A stretch of DNA of 64,000 bases from Flavobacteriaceae bacterium PS02334 (GTDB taxonomy: Bacteria; Bacteroidota; Bacteroidia; Flavobacteriales; Flavobacteriaceae): contig JASCOH010000002.1 of NCBI GenBank assembly GCA_029959295.1, positions 434,001 to 498,000 on the forward strand. The letters run 5' to 3'. The position numbers and the translations under genes were made by a program. Of the stretch, positions 42,199 through 51,691 are shown one piece after another. The notes beneath the pieces were generated by a model, which saw only the letters and a program-made list of their open reading frames with translations, ran no database searches and had not been told where the DNA came from. How positions within the stretch are numbered: position 1 is the stretch's first letter; the number at the start of each line of letters is the position of its first letter.

Positions 42199-45069
42199 CT
42201 AAATAGAAAGTATGTACTCAACAAGCCCTTGTTCGTGGGATAAATCCATTTTTTTACGCAAACGATATCGTTTTATCTCTACACTTCGCACAGAAATGTT
42301 CAATAATGGAGCAATTTCCTTTGAAGATAAATTGAGTCTCAGATAAGCACATAGCCTCAAATCATTGGGAGTTAATGATGAGTGCAAATTCTTAACTTTT
42401 TTAAGAAAATCTTTGTCAGCATTGTTAAAAGCATCTTTAAAAATATTCCAAGTGTCTTCCTCGCTGATATTTTTATTTATAGTGCTGATTACCGATTTGA
42501 CATTTGTATTTCCAGCCTCAGAATTTCGTTTCAAATCTTCCTTGATTTCTGTCAAAAGTTCGTTCTTTTTAATCAAGCTCATTGTGGAAGCGGCCAACTC
42601 ACGATTTTTACTTTCAAAGTCTTGTTCCAGTTGCTGGTTTTTGATTTTCATAAGCTGTTGTTCTGTTTCCAATTCCTTGATTTCAAGAAGACGGTTATTT
42701 TCTTCGATTAACTTTTCGTTTTGGCTTTGGTAATAGTTTTTATAAGTTCGGTTCACAAAATAAGCTATTACAATAAAAATGATTAAGTAGATGAAAATAG
42801 CAATATTGGTTTGATACCAAGGTTTTAAGATTGTAAAAGAATATGAAATTGTGTTTTCTGAAAGGGTGTTCCCAATTTTTGCTCGAACTTTGAAAACGTA
42901 ATCTCCTGGCGAAAGATTTTTGAAATTAATTGTAGGTTTTGTACTCCATTCGCTCCATTCGTCTTGAAATCCTTCCAAAAGAAACTGATATTCCGCATTT
43001 ATATATTTGTTGAATTCAGGAACAGTATACGTAAAAGTGATATTATTTTCGGCAAATTTGAATTCTGAAGCATTTAAAATTGAAGCATATCGAATGTTTT
43101 CATTGGAACGATTTACCGTAATTGTCGACATCGAAATTTTATAGGTATTAAAGTCTAAATCATCTAAATTGATTGTATAATATCCATCCGTAGTACCAAT
43201 TAAATAAAGTGAATTCGAAAGTTGCGTAATATTTTCATACCCAAGCATTGAATTTGTCAAGCTTGAAGGAATCGGAATAATATTGTGTTTCAACTGCGAG
43301 CTTAATTTTCCGAAGGAAAAATAATTGATATAATTTTTAGTGAAAAACCAAAGTCGATTCGAATTGTCAACCATCAGTTTTCCAGAAGTATAGCTGTCTT
43401 TTTCAAAAACTTTGCTCAAAATACTATCTTTCTCAAATTTCTTGGTTTTTAGATTGAGCTTGAAAATTCCTTCCTTATAAGAATAATAAATGTTGTTATT
43501 GAATTTTGTCAGACCCGCATTTTTTCCTTTCATCGGACTTTTATAGGTCTCAAAACCTCTTGTGGTGCGAAATTCTTTGTCTAATTGAAACCTGAAAACA
43601 CCTTTATATTCATGGCTTACGTAGATTTCATTGCTATTCGTAATTTCAAAATACTTCGAAGAATAATCAAATCCAGAGATTTTATTTCTGAAAATCCATT
43701 GGTTGTTTACTTTTTCCAAAACAGAAATCCCATAATAATTCCCTTGCAATAAAAAATTAGATTTCCCCGGAACATTTTCAAATTTCCAAGTTCCGGAAGT
43801 CGCAAAGAGGTGATTTACCGAATTTTCATTGATAATATAAGTTCCAGAATCGTGACCGCAGAAAAGTGTTCCATCATGTGAAAATAGCGACCAAACCTGG
43901 CCTTTCGTGTCTCTTATGAATTTAAAATCTTCAGATGAACCATATTTTTTATAAAATAATCCCTGATTTGTGCCTACATATAAATTTCCGTTATGGAGAA
44001 TCGAAGTATAAACCGTTCCAAGAATTCCGGTGTCATCAGCAAAAGAGCGAACAGGAGATTTTAAGTTGATGCAATTGATGCCGTTATCAAGCCCAATCCA
44101 AAGATTTTTGTCAACATCTTCAAAAATGGAAAGTGCCGTATTATTGCTCAAGCCTTTATTCTGAGTTATATGATAGACCACTTTTCCTTCTTTTGAAAGC
44201 AGAAAAATTCCGTTAGAAACTGTTCCAACAGCAAAACTTCCATCCGAAAGAATTTGACTGCTATAAATATTTCCTACTGCAAGCTCAGCATCTGCTTCAA
44301 TATGCCATTTTGAAATTATGCCGTTATTTATATTGAAAAAACCGTTGAATTGCGTTTGGACTAGCAAACTGCCGTCTTTTGAAAAAATATTTACGATTTT
44401 ATTTTTCATGATGACAGCATCGTTTGAAATCAGCTTTCCGACACCGTTTTCTATTTCAAAAAGCCCTTCGCCATACGTCTGGAAATAAATAGAACTATTA
44501 GCTTTGAAAGCTCTGTTAATGCTTGATTTTGCTGAAATTATCTTGAACTTTTCTGTCTTTGTATCATATAAAAAAATCTGGTTCAGCGATTGAAAAACCA
44601 CCCACTGGTCAAAATCGATGATGTTCCAAATCTGTTCGTCGTCAACCAATTTGTTTTTGATCGATTTGCTTAACGAATAATATTTCAGGATTCCGTTTTC
44701 TTGGCGTTTCCAATACCCAAATTCCATGTAACAGCCGGTGTAAATTCTGTCGTCAATACTTTTTACAGAACGTATGATAGTTTCGTTTGGCGAAGGATAA
44801 AGTTGCCAGTTAGCACCGTTAAATTCTAATAATCCCTCGTTGTTTGCAAAATAAACGTATTGATTTTCATCTTGAGAAATCATCCAGTTTTGGTTTCCGG
44901 CGCCATAATTTTGAGAAGAAAATTTTAAAATAGGAGGCAACTCTTGAGAAAATCCCAAGACAGAACACAAAAGCAGGAGCAGGGTAATTTTTTTCAGCAA
45001 AGCAGGAAAGATTAATTTTGGAATCACGAATATACGATTACCAAGCAAAATATGATTTTCTGACTCCAA
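42199..45069 (-). CDS. Propeller / Y_Y_Y / LuxR-HTH transmembrane regulator of the glucan locus
   Basis: 956 residues. After a hydrophobic N-terminus comes a two-component-regulator-type beta-propeller (repeats such as IFEDVDKNLWIGLDNGI, about 50-650). A Y_Y_Y domain (INAEYQFLLEGFQDEWSEW) and one membrane helix (IAIFIYLIIFIVIAYFV) follow. Next are a coiled coil of about 80 residues and a LuxR-type HTH at the C-terminus (NLSSKEIAPLLNISVRSVEI). There is no kinase or receiver domain, so it is a one-component sensor that would bind oligosaccharide in the periplasm and DNA in the cytoplasm. It lies directly upstream of susC. Confidence 0.9.
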   Translation of the reverse strand: MESENHILLGNRIFVIPKLIFPALLKKITLLLLLCSVLGFSQELPPILKFSSQNYGAGNQNWMISQDENQYVYFANNEGLLEFNGANWQLYPSPNETIIRSVKSIDDRIYTGCYMEFGYWKRQENGILKYYSLSKSIKNKLVDDEQIWNIIDFDQWVVFQSLNQIFLYDTKTEKFKIISAKSSINRAFKANSSIYFQTYGEGLFEIENGVGKLISNDAVIMKNKIVNIFSKDGSLLVQTQFNGFFNINNGIISKWHIEADAELAVGNIYSSQILSDGSFAVGTVSNGIFLLSKEGKVVYHITQNKGLSNNTALSIFEDVDKNLWIGLDNGINCINLKSPVRSFADDTGILGTVYTSILHNGNLYVGTNQGLFYKKYGSSEDFKFIRDTKGQVWSLFSHDGTLFCGHDSGTYIINENSVNHLFATSGTWKFENVPGKSNFLLQGNYYGISVLEKVNNQWIFRNKISGFDYSSKYFEITNSNEIYVSHEYKGVFRFQLDKEFRTTRGFETYKSPMKGKNAGLTKFNNNIYYSYKEGIFKLNLKTKKFEKDSILSKVFEKDSYTSGKLMVDNSNRLWFFTKNYINYFSFGKLSSQLKHNIIPIPSSLTNSMLGYENITQLSNSLYLIGTTDGYYTINLDDLDFNTYKISMSTITVNRSNENIRYASILNASEFKFAENNITFTYTVPEFNKYINAEYQFLLEGFQDEWSEWSTKPTINFKNLSPGDYVFKVRAKIGNTLSENTISYSFTILKPWYQTNIAIFIYLIIFIVIAYFVNRTYKNYYQSQNEKLIEENNRLLEIKELETEQQLMKIKNQQLEQDFESKNRELAASTMSLIKKNELLTEIKEDLKRNSEAGNTNVKSVISTINKNISEEDTWNIFKDAFNNADKDFLKKVKNLHSSLTPNDLRLCAYLRLNLSSKEIAPLLNISVRSVEIKRYRLRKKMDLSHEQGLVEYILSI

Positions 45070-45105
45070 TTTTTTTGAATCAGGCTAGATTTATTATAAA
45101 AAAGA

Positions 45106-45135
45106 AAACCCGCAAGAATCAAATCTTGCGGGTTT
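45106..45135 (-). terminator. Terminator of the clpS gene
   Basis: AAACCCGCAAGA and TCTTGCGGGTTT, perfect arms with a 6-nt loop, and TTCTTTTTTAT on the minus side. Confidence 0.85.
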
Positions 45136-45155
45136 AATAAAAATAAAAAATATTC

Positions 45156-45431
45156 TTAAACGATTTCTGCGCTTAATCCAGCTTCTAAAAGACTCGAACA
45201 TTGCGGTTTAAGCTCCTTCAGAATGCCAGTCTTAACCGTGCATTTTCCTTTGTAATGGATAATTATTGAACACTGTTCGGCTTGTTCAGCTGTGTGATTG
45301 CAAACACGAATCAAGGTTTCAATAACGTGGTCAAAAGTATTCACGTCGTCATTATAAACTATGATTTCGTTGTTTAAACCAACTTGTTCTTCCACTAAAA
45401 CTTCTTCTAAAACTTGCTCTTTCGTACTCAT
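45156..45431 (-). CDS. clpS: ATP-dependent Clp protease adaptor ClpS
   Basis: 91 residues from ATG 45431. The core IIVYNDDVNTFDHVIETL contains the NDD motif that holds N-end-rule substrates, followed by AEQAEQCSIIIHYKGKC. ClpS delivers proteins with destabilising N-termini to ClpAP. The gene follows prmA closely (10 bp), and the two are likely cotranscribed. Confidence 0.95.
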   Translation of the reverse strand: MSTKEQVLEEVLVEEQVGLNNEIIVYNDDVNTFDHVIETLIRVCNHTAEQAEQCSIIIHYKGKCTVKTGILKELKPQCSSLLEAGLSAEIV

Positions 45432-45441
45432 AATCAAAAGT

Positions 45442-46281
45442 TTATGCTAAATTTACATATTTTAGGGCAACCCAATTGTTTCTTTGTTGCTTTTTAACAT
45501 AAGTCAATCCTTTTTCAGTGCAAGAAGCATCGATCGCAGGAATATCTTCTTCATAAAAACCGCTCAAAAACAACGTCCCATTTTCATTTAAACAATCTAC
45601 GTATTGCTGCATGTCATTCAACAAAATATTTCGATTAATGTTAGCAATAATCGTGTCATATTTTTTTCCTTCCAATAAAGAAGCGTCTCCTTCATAAACT
45701 GAAATGTGTTCGCAATTATTACGTTCCGCATTTTCAATAGAATTCAAATAACACCAATTGTCAATATCAATAGCATCAATTGGCTGTGCGCCTTTCATTT
45801 CTGCTAAAATCGCTAAAATTGCAGTGCCGCAACCCATGTCTAGAGTCTTTTTTCCTTCGAAATCATTCTCTAAAATGTGCTGAATCATCATGTGAGTCGT
45901 TTCGTGATGGCCTGTTCCAAAAGACATTTTTGGCTCAATCACGATGTCATATTGTGCTTCTGTTTTTTCATGAAAAGGAGCACGAACATGGCAAATTCCA
46001 TCCACGTCGATGGCTTCAAAATTCTTCTCCCATTCCTCATTCCAGTTGACCTGCTCGATTTCTTCAACGGTGTAGCTTACTGTGAATTCAGGAGAATTTA
46101 AGATAAAAATATCTTCCAGAACATCTTCGCTCCAAAGTGATTTTTGGATATAGGCAGAAACGCCAGTTTCAGTTTCTATGAAGCTTTCAAAAGGCTTTTC
46201 GCCCAATTCAGCTACTAAAATTTCTGAACCCAGTTCTTTTGGTTCTACTTTAAAATGATATCCCAGATAGGTAATTGCCAT
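45442..46281 (-). CDS. prmA: Ribosomal protein L11 methyltransferase
   Basis: Start at ATG 46281 (MAITYLGYHF), with a TACCTTTG promoter box 16 nt upstream; the longer frame to 46314 would begin inside the promoter. 279 residues. The SAM site is LDMGCGTAILAILAEMKG, preceded by FGTGHHETTHMMIQ, the PrmA-specific motif. It trimethylates residues of ribosomal protein L11. Confidence 0.95.
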   Translation of the reverse strand: MAITYLGYHFKVEPKELGSEILVAELGEKPFESFIETETGVSAYIQKSLWSEDVLEDIFILNSPEFTVSYTVEEIEQVNWNEEWEKNFEAIDVDGICHVRAPFHEKTEAQYDIVIEPKMSFGTGHHETTHMMIQHILENDFEGKKTLDMGCGTAILAILAEMKGAQPIDAIDIDNWCYLNSIENAERNNCEHISVYEGDASLLEGKKYDTIIANINRNILLNDMQQYVDCLNENGTLFLSGFYEEDIPAIDASCTEKGLTYVKKQQRNNWVALKYVNLA

Positions 46282-46296
46282 AACATTAATTTTTTG

Positions 46297-46304
46297 CAAA
46301 GGTA
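46297..46304 (-). promoter_or_regulatory. Putative -7 promoter box of prmA-clpS
   Basis: Minus strand TACCTTTG, TAnnTTTG type, 16 nt before ATG 46281. Confidence 0.55.
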
Positions 46305-46460
46305 ATATTATCATAACATACGGCGACTAAAATTAATATTAAGTTTGCACAATGATAACCTAAGCGAATATTTCTGCAAATTTAAGAAACTAATTTTTCC
46401 TAAATGTTTCTAAATTGTAAAGTAAACTTTGCCGAATCAAAAACTAACACAACTTTTGAA

Positions 46461-47678
46461 ATGAAAAGACTTTTTCTATTATGTTTACTTCTTTTTGCTG
46501 CGTTTTCAAATGCGCAAGATATTAAGGTTACCACAAAAGATAATGATTTAAAACTCTCGGCGCTGCCTTATTACAGCTATGGAAAAGGGCTGGGCCTGAC
46601 TTCGCCCGACAGCCTTTTTCAGCTTAATATTCGCTTCAGAATGCAAAATCGTGTCACTTATATTGAAAATGAAGGCGAAGAATCAGCTTATGACGGACAA
46701 ATCAGAAGATTGAGATTGCGTTTTGACGGTTATGTCGGCAATCCAAAATTTTTATACGCCCTGCAGCTTTCTTTTGCGCCGGGAGATGTGGGCGAAATTG
46801 AGGAAGGCGAAAATATCAATATTATTCGCGATGCGATTGTATTTTATCGCCCGAATAAAAACTGGAATTTTGGCTTTGGGCAAACAAAACTTCCCGGAAA
46901 CCGCCAGCGCGTGAATTCTTCCGGAGGCTTGCAGCTAACTGACAGAACAATCAACAATGCAAAATTTACGATTGACCGTGATTTTGGTTTTCAAGCGCAT
47001 TATCTGCATGAAGACCTGCAGAAATTCTCTTATACTATAAAGACGGCCGTTTCCACAGGGGAAGGCAGAAACTGGACAAAAAGCAATGACAATGGCGTCG
47101 CTTTGACTGCCAAAGGAGAACTTTACCCGCTAGGATCTTTCAAGAAAGACGGAACTAATTTTGAAGGTGATATTGCCAGAGAAGTGACTCCAAAATTAAT
47201 GCTTTCGGGAGCCTTTCAGCAAAATAACCATGCTCGAAGAACGCAGGGACAGCTGGGTGATGACCTTTTTGAACAGCGCACCATGAAATCAGTCTTGTTA
47301 GATGCGATGTTAAAATACAATGGCTGGGCGTTCATGTCAAGCTATATGTCAAGAACGGCTAAAGACCCGATTACGGTAAATCCAGAAGATATTTCAGAGA
47401 CAAATTTTGTTTACACGGGAAGCGGTTTTGACTATCAGGCGAGCTATCTTTTTCCTTCAAATTATGAAATCATCGGAAGGTTTTCTACGCAAAAAGTCAA
47501 TAAAGATATTCACCAATTCGCGCCTCACACAAAGGAATACAGCATTGGCGTGACCAAATATATCTGGGAACATGCTTTTAAATTACAGGGCGAATTAACT
47601 CTTGACGATTTGAATTATTTTGACGGAACTTCAAAGCAAAATTGGTACTTGAGATTTCAGGTGGAAATCGGGATTTAG
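46461..47678 (+). CDS. Phosphate-selective porin O/P family protein
   Basis: Start at ATG 46461; 405 residues. Sec signal (AAFSNAQ). The barrel shows RLRLRFDGYVGNPKFLYALQLSFAPGD and PNKNWNFGFGQTKLPGNRQRV, the first-strands pattern of OprO/OprP-like proteins. The C-terminal WYLRFQVEIGI ends as outer-membrane strands do. It would allow anion uptake, in the type case phosphate or polyphosphate. The convergent neighbour is the large T9SS protein. Confidence 0.9.
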   Translation: MKRLFLLCLLLFAAFSNAQDIKVTTKDNDLKLSALPYYSYGKGLGLTSPDSLFQLNIRFRMQNRVTYIENEGEESAYDGQIRRLRLRFDGYVGNPKFLYALQLSFAPGDVGEIEEGENINIIRDAIVFYRPNKNWNFGFGQTKLPGNRQRVNSSGGLQLTDRTINNAKFTIDRDFGFQAHYLHEDLQKFSYTIKTAVSTGEGRNWTKSNDNGVALTAKGELYPLGSFKKDGTNFEGDIAREVTPKLMLSGAFQQNNHARRTQGQLGDDLFEQRTMKSVLLDAMLKYNGWAFMSSYMSRTAKDPITVNPEDISETNFVYTGSGFDYQASYLFPSNYEIIGRFSTQKVNKDIHQFAPHTKEYSIGVTKYIWEHAFKLQGELTLDDLNYFDGTSKQNWYLRFQVEIGI

Positions 47679-47739
47679 TATCAAATTCAGAGTTTAAAGC
47701 ATCAGAATTAGAGATTAAGACATCAAAAATATCTAGCAA

Positions 47740-47769
47740 AAAAAAAATCCCGCGTGAACAGCGGGATTA
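47740..47769 (-). terminator. Terminator of the T9SS protein gene
   Basis: AATCCCGC and GCGGGATT with a 7-nt loop and a run of T on the minus strand. Confidence 0.8.
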
Positions 47770-47823
47770 ATTTCTCAATTGATGTAAAAATTAAAGAACA
47801 TGAAGTATCAATTGAAATTACAA

Positions 47824-50800
47824 CTACTTAACAACTAATTTTTTAGTGATTCCTTCAGAAGTCTTCACTAAGTATATTCCAGAAGCTAGGGACGAAGTGT
47901 CGATTGTCAAGGCTTCTTTGGCTGTATGAATTAATTTTCCGCTATAATCAAAGACTTCGATATTGGCAACTCTGTTGAAATAAACAATTCCGTCCACCGC
48001 AGGATTTGGGAACAACACAAAAGTCTTTGGCTCTGAACCATATTCTGGTGTAGAAAGGCTTTCCGTATTCACTTCAAAAATGGTCAGGGTACCGCTGATT
48101 TCGTTTGCTACAATGATGTAAGGTTTATTCGTAGGGCTGTTTGCAGCGCTGATGTAAGTGATGCCTTCCGGACCGTGATCGCCTGCGTAAGCAGAAACGC
48201 TTCTGTTATTTTTATAGTCTACAAACTTAACATCGTTTGGATTTGTCACGTCATAAACCATTACGCCGCCAACTCTTTCTAAACCGATAAAAGCAAAAGT
48301 TTTTCCTGCAATTGTAGCTAAAGTAACGCCTTCTGGTTCTGGACCTTTAGCACGGCTTCTTACTTTTTTGCCGTTTTCTTCGTGGTCTGAATTGAACAAT
48401 GGAGCAATTGATGGCGTGAAAGCCGTATACATTTCAAAGTCATCCCCGCTGTCAAAAACGATTTGTTTGGTATCGGTATTGAAGATCGAGAAAGAACGTC
48501 CTCCAAGCGCATAAATTTGCTCAAAATCGCTGTCAGCATCTGTGTTTCCTGAGAAAGCAGAAGCTCTGAATCTTCCTGCGTTGTAGGTTTCTTTCAGCAT
48601 AGAAGCTTGCGGATAACTTGCGGCATCTAAAGGATAAGTAGCCGCGCCAACCACGATTCTTTCTACAAAACCAGTATATTCTTTTTCATCTCCTTCGTTT
48701 GCAGTCACGATAAAATTAGAACCTCCAGCAGAATAATTTGCGATTCCGTCAGGCTGGTAGAATGATTTTATAGGCCAGTTGGCAATCAAGATTTCTCCGT
48801 TGTTGTCAGAAATATCGGCTCCATTTCCTGGTATGCTCATGTCTTTTGTGCCTAAAGCCCAAAGGGAAGTATAGGTGTTGTTTGCCAAGTTGATTTCAGC
48901 AATCGCATTGTTTTCTTGCAAGGCAATCCAAGCTTTTTGAGAATCAGGACTGATGGTAATGTATTCTGGTTCAAAATCTTGTGACAAAGTGCTTGATGCT
49001 TTTAATTTCCTAACGCCGCTTGCGATAAGAGAAGCTTCCTGAGTATTAAACTGCGTAAAATACATCGTCGTTACATTCGACTGCGTCAAGTTGGCAATGC
49101 CTCCAGCGATATTGATTACGCTCACCGAACCTTCAGGATCAACTGTGTAATTTGCATTTGGCTGGCCTTCATTTGCGGTCATGACTTTTGTTCCGTCAGG
49201 CGTGAAGGTAATCATGTCAGGCAAAGCGCCAACAGTAACTTGCTTTTGGAAAACACCGTCAGTATTGAAAAATACTACTGAACCGTCCAAAGCTTCATCT
49301 GTGTTTGGAGAAGCTACGGCAACGATTCCGTTTTTTACGGCAACGCTCGTCACGCCTCCGTAAGGATTCATGTCAATTGAATTTATAGTTACCGGAGCTT
49401 CAGGATTTGAGAAATTTATGACATCTAAAAAGCCTGCAACAGCGCTGGTTGTGAACAATCTTTGCGAAGCAGGATCATGAACCACAATCTCGCAAGTACT
49501 TGCATTATTTCCTGAAGGATCAAAACTTCTTACATAATTCAATGTAATATCTTGGTTCGGAACTGGAGCCAATCTGTCATTGTCCTTGATGTAAATAGTA
49601 GCTTGAGGATTTCCAGTAATGGTAAAATTCACAGGATTTTCTAGGCTTAAAACAAAATATTCAGCCTGCTGTTCTTCCAAAGTGTCATCAATAATCGGAA
49701 TTTGAATTGTATGTGTCAACGGACTTCCAGCCGTAAAATTTAAAGTTTGCGTAGCCAAAGTAAAATCATTGGCATCAGCTGTACTAAAAGGAGCACCTTT
49801 TACAACCAAATTTACAGAACCTGTTGTTGGGCTAACCAAATTCAATACAAAATTTAGCGTTCCTGCGTTTTCATTTACGGTTACGAAATTAGAAGCCATC
49901 GCAATTTTTGCTTCAAAAGAAACCGTCGTGAACGTAGCCGATTTTAAAGCTGTAATTGCGTTGTTATTGGCGTCTTCTACCAAATTAGGCAAAAGTGCTA
50001 CGTAATAATTCTGGCTGTTTGCTAATGCGGAAGTCGGAACGATCGTAATCACATTTGAAGCAAAAGTTGCCGTAAACGGAACCAAAGCACCAGTAGCATT
50101 ATTCAAGCGTAGTTCTACAAGAGAAGCTACATTTGTGTTTGTAATCGCGCTGTCATTTAAAAGTCTAACGCTTTCGTTGAAAGTCAATGTTGGATTTGCT
50201 GTAACTGCAATGTTTGTGCTGGCATTCGCAGGAGAGAAAGCTACGTTTGGAGCCGTGATATCTGTACCGCCGATTGCATTTCCGTCTGCTGTAAAATTGT
50301 CAAAACGGTTATTTCCAACAGTTCCAGCAGTTCCTTGCTCGAATTCTACTTTTAATTTAAAGTTTGGATTGTTGTCAATCGTTGCAATTGCGCTAAAATC
50401 TAAAGTTTCCAATACAGGATTTCCATCAACAGGCGTTACCGTAGAAAAAGGGACGAAAGTTGTTCCGTCTACAGAATAAGACCATTTTTGCAAGCCAGCT
50501 CCTGAACCAGAACGGCGCGTTGCAAATTTCACGATAATATTTTCAAAACCTGTCGTAGGCAAGGCAAATTGCAAAGCACCGCCGATTGGGAAATTAAAAC
50601 GCAGGTGTGTTCCTGAAGCGTCGCCGTTTCTGGCGTTTAGATTATCTATATCATAATTTTGTCCGGTTCCACCAACAAAATCAATTTGGCTCGTGCCGGC
50701 AGTATTTGTACTTGCGGATAAGGAAGCACCGCTAACTGCAGATTGTGTTGGCGTTGTGATTGTCGCAACAGAAGTATTTGTGTTGAAATTCCAATAGTGA

Positions 50801-51426
50801 ATCAAAACAGGCACTGGAATCACAGTTCCTGAAGCGGTAAAATTGTCAAAGCGATTGTTTCCGACAGTTCCAGCAGTTCCTTGCTCGAATTCTACCTTTA
50901 ATTTAAAGTTAGCATTGTTATCGGTAGTTGTAATTGCACTGAAGTCTAAAGTTTCCAATACCGGATTTCCATCAACAGGAGTAACTGTCGCAAAGGGAAG
51001 GAAAGTTGTTCCGTCAACAGAATATGACCATTTCTGCAATCCTGCCCCAGAACCAGAACGGCGCGTGGCAAATTTCACGATCGTGTTTTCATGGCCAGTT
51101 GTCGGCAAAGCAAATATTAAAGCGCTCCCGATTGGATCATTAAAACGCAAGTGCGTCCCAGAAGGATCGTTGTTCTGCGCATTTAAATTTAAGACGTTGA
51201 AGTTTTGGTTTACGCCTCCGACAAAATCGATAGCCGTTATTCCTTGAATGTTGGCAACAATCGAAGCACCGCCCAAAGTTTGTGAAGGCGTTGTTATTGT
51301 TGCAACAGAAGCATTGTTGTTGAAATTCCAATAGTGCATCAGCTCTTGCGCCGATGATAATTGAGAGGAAAGAAATACTGTCGTGAGGAGTAGTATTCTT
51401 TCTAAATTGAAGTAATTTTTTGACAT
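47824..51426 (-). CDS. Choice-of-anchor I family protein exported by the type IX secretion system
   Basis: 1200 residues. A Sec signal precedes two tandem copies (about 27-205 and 207-400) of a jellyroll-like unit; both copies contain FATRRSGSGAGLQKWSYSVD. Next come an Ig-like Big_5 domain (about 400-505), a Calx-beta-like domain (about 505-615) and a beta-propeller-like 'choice-of-anchor I' domain (about 620-1110). The C-terminal 75 residues, with LFPNPAVDGIVYF and SLASGIYLVKTSEGITKKLV, are a type A T9SS sorting domain. The propeller family is related to alkaline-phosphatase-associated proteins. Being next to the OprO/P-like porin suggests phosphate scavenging, an inference only. Confidence 0.88.
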   Translation of the reverse strand: MSKNYFNLERILLLTTVFLSSQLSSAQELMHYWNFNNNASVATITTPSQTLGGASIVANIQGITAIDFVGGVNQNFNVLNLNAQNNDPSGTHLRFNDPIGSALIFALPTTGHENTIVKFATRRSGSGAGLQKWSYSVDGTTFLPFATVTPVDGNPVLETLDFSAITTTDNNANFKLKVEFEQGTAGTVGNNRFDNFTASGTVIPVPVLIHYWNFNTNTSVATITTPTQSAVSGASLSASTNTAGTSQIDFVGGTGQNYDIDNLNARNGDASGTHLRFNFPIGGALQFALPTTGFENIIVKFATRRSGSGAGLQKWSYSVDGTTFVPFSTVTPVDGNPVLETLDFSAIATIDNNPNFKLKVEFEQGTAGTVGNNRFDNFTADGNAIGGTDITAPNVAFSPANASTNIAVTANPTLTFNESVRLLNDSAITNTNVASLVELRLNNATGALVPFTATFASNVITIVPTSALANSQNYYVALLPNLVEDANNNAITALKSATFTTVSFEAKIAMASNFVTVNENAGTLNFVLNLVSPTTGSVNLVVKGAPFSTADANDFTLATQTLNFTAGSPLTHTIQIPIIDDTLEEQQAEYFVLSLENPVNFTITGNPQATIYIKDNDRLAPVPNQDITLNYVRSFDPSGNNASTCEIVVHDPASQRLFTTSAVAGFLDVINFSNPEAPVTINSIDMNPYGGVTSVAVKNGIVAVASPNTDEALDGSVVFFNTDGVFQKQVTVGALPDMITFTPDGTKVMTANEGQPNANYTVDPEGSVSVINIAGGIANLTQSNVTTMYFTQFNTQEASLIASGVRKLKASSTLSQDFEPEYITISPDSQKAWIALQENNAIAEINLANNTYTSLWALGTKDMSIPGNGADISDNNGEILIANWPIKSFYQPDGIANYSAGGSNFIVTANEGDEKEYTGFVERIVVGAATYPLDAASYPQASMLKETYNAGRFRASAFSGNTDADSDFEQIYALGGRSFSIFNTDTKQIVFDSGDDFEMYTAFTPSIAPLFNSDHEENGKKVRSRAKGPEPEGVTLATIAGKTFAFIGLERVGGVMVYDVTNPNDVKFVDYKNNRSVSAYAGDHGPEGITYISAANSPTNKPYIIVANEISGTLTIFEVNTESLSTPEYGSEPKTFVLFPNPAVDGIVYFNRVANIEVFDYSGKLIHTAKEALTIDTSSLASGIYLVKTSEGITKKLVVK

Positions 51427-51572
51427 AGTTGTGGTTGATTAATTTAACCGCAAAAGTCAAGCTGCAATGTTATTTCAAGATTAATAACAAATAAAACAAA
51501 GATTAAGATAAGAAGGAGAGATGTTTCGCTAAAGTTATGGCGTAATGTTAGCTTAATATTTAGGAAATAAAA

Positions 51573-51597
51573 AAGCCTAGAAGTAAATTCTAGGCTT
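51573..51597 (-). terminator. Terminator of the tpiA operon
   Basis: AAGCCTAGAA and TTCTAGGCTT with a 5-nt loop. A run of T follows on the minus strand and GGTTTTTT on the plus strand. Confidence 0.8.
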
Positions 51598-51605
51598 GGT
51601 TTTTT

Positions 51606-51683
51606 ACCGCAGATTCGCAGATTTTTTTATTATAAAATAATAAGGAATTCACTTTTTGAAAAGAAAATCTGTGAATCTGCGGT
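51606..51683. repeat. Palindromic intergenic repeat, copy 2 of 3
   Basis: ACCGCAGATTCGCAGATTTT (51606-51625) and its complement at 51664-51683 with one mismatch, AT-rich loop between. Lies between the tpiA stop and its terminator. Confidence 0.85.
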
Positions 51684-51691
51684 TATTTTAT

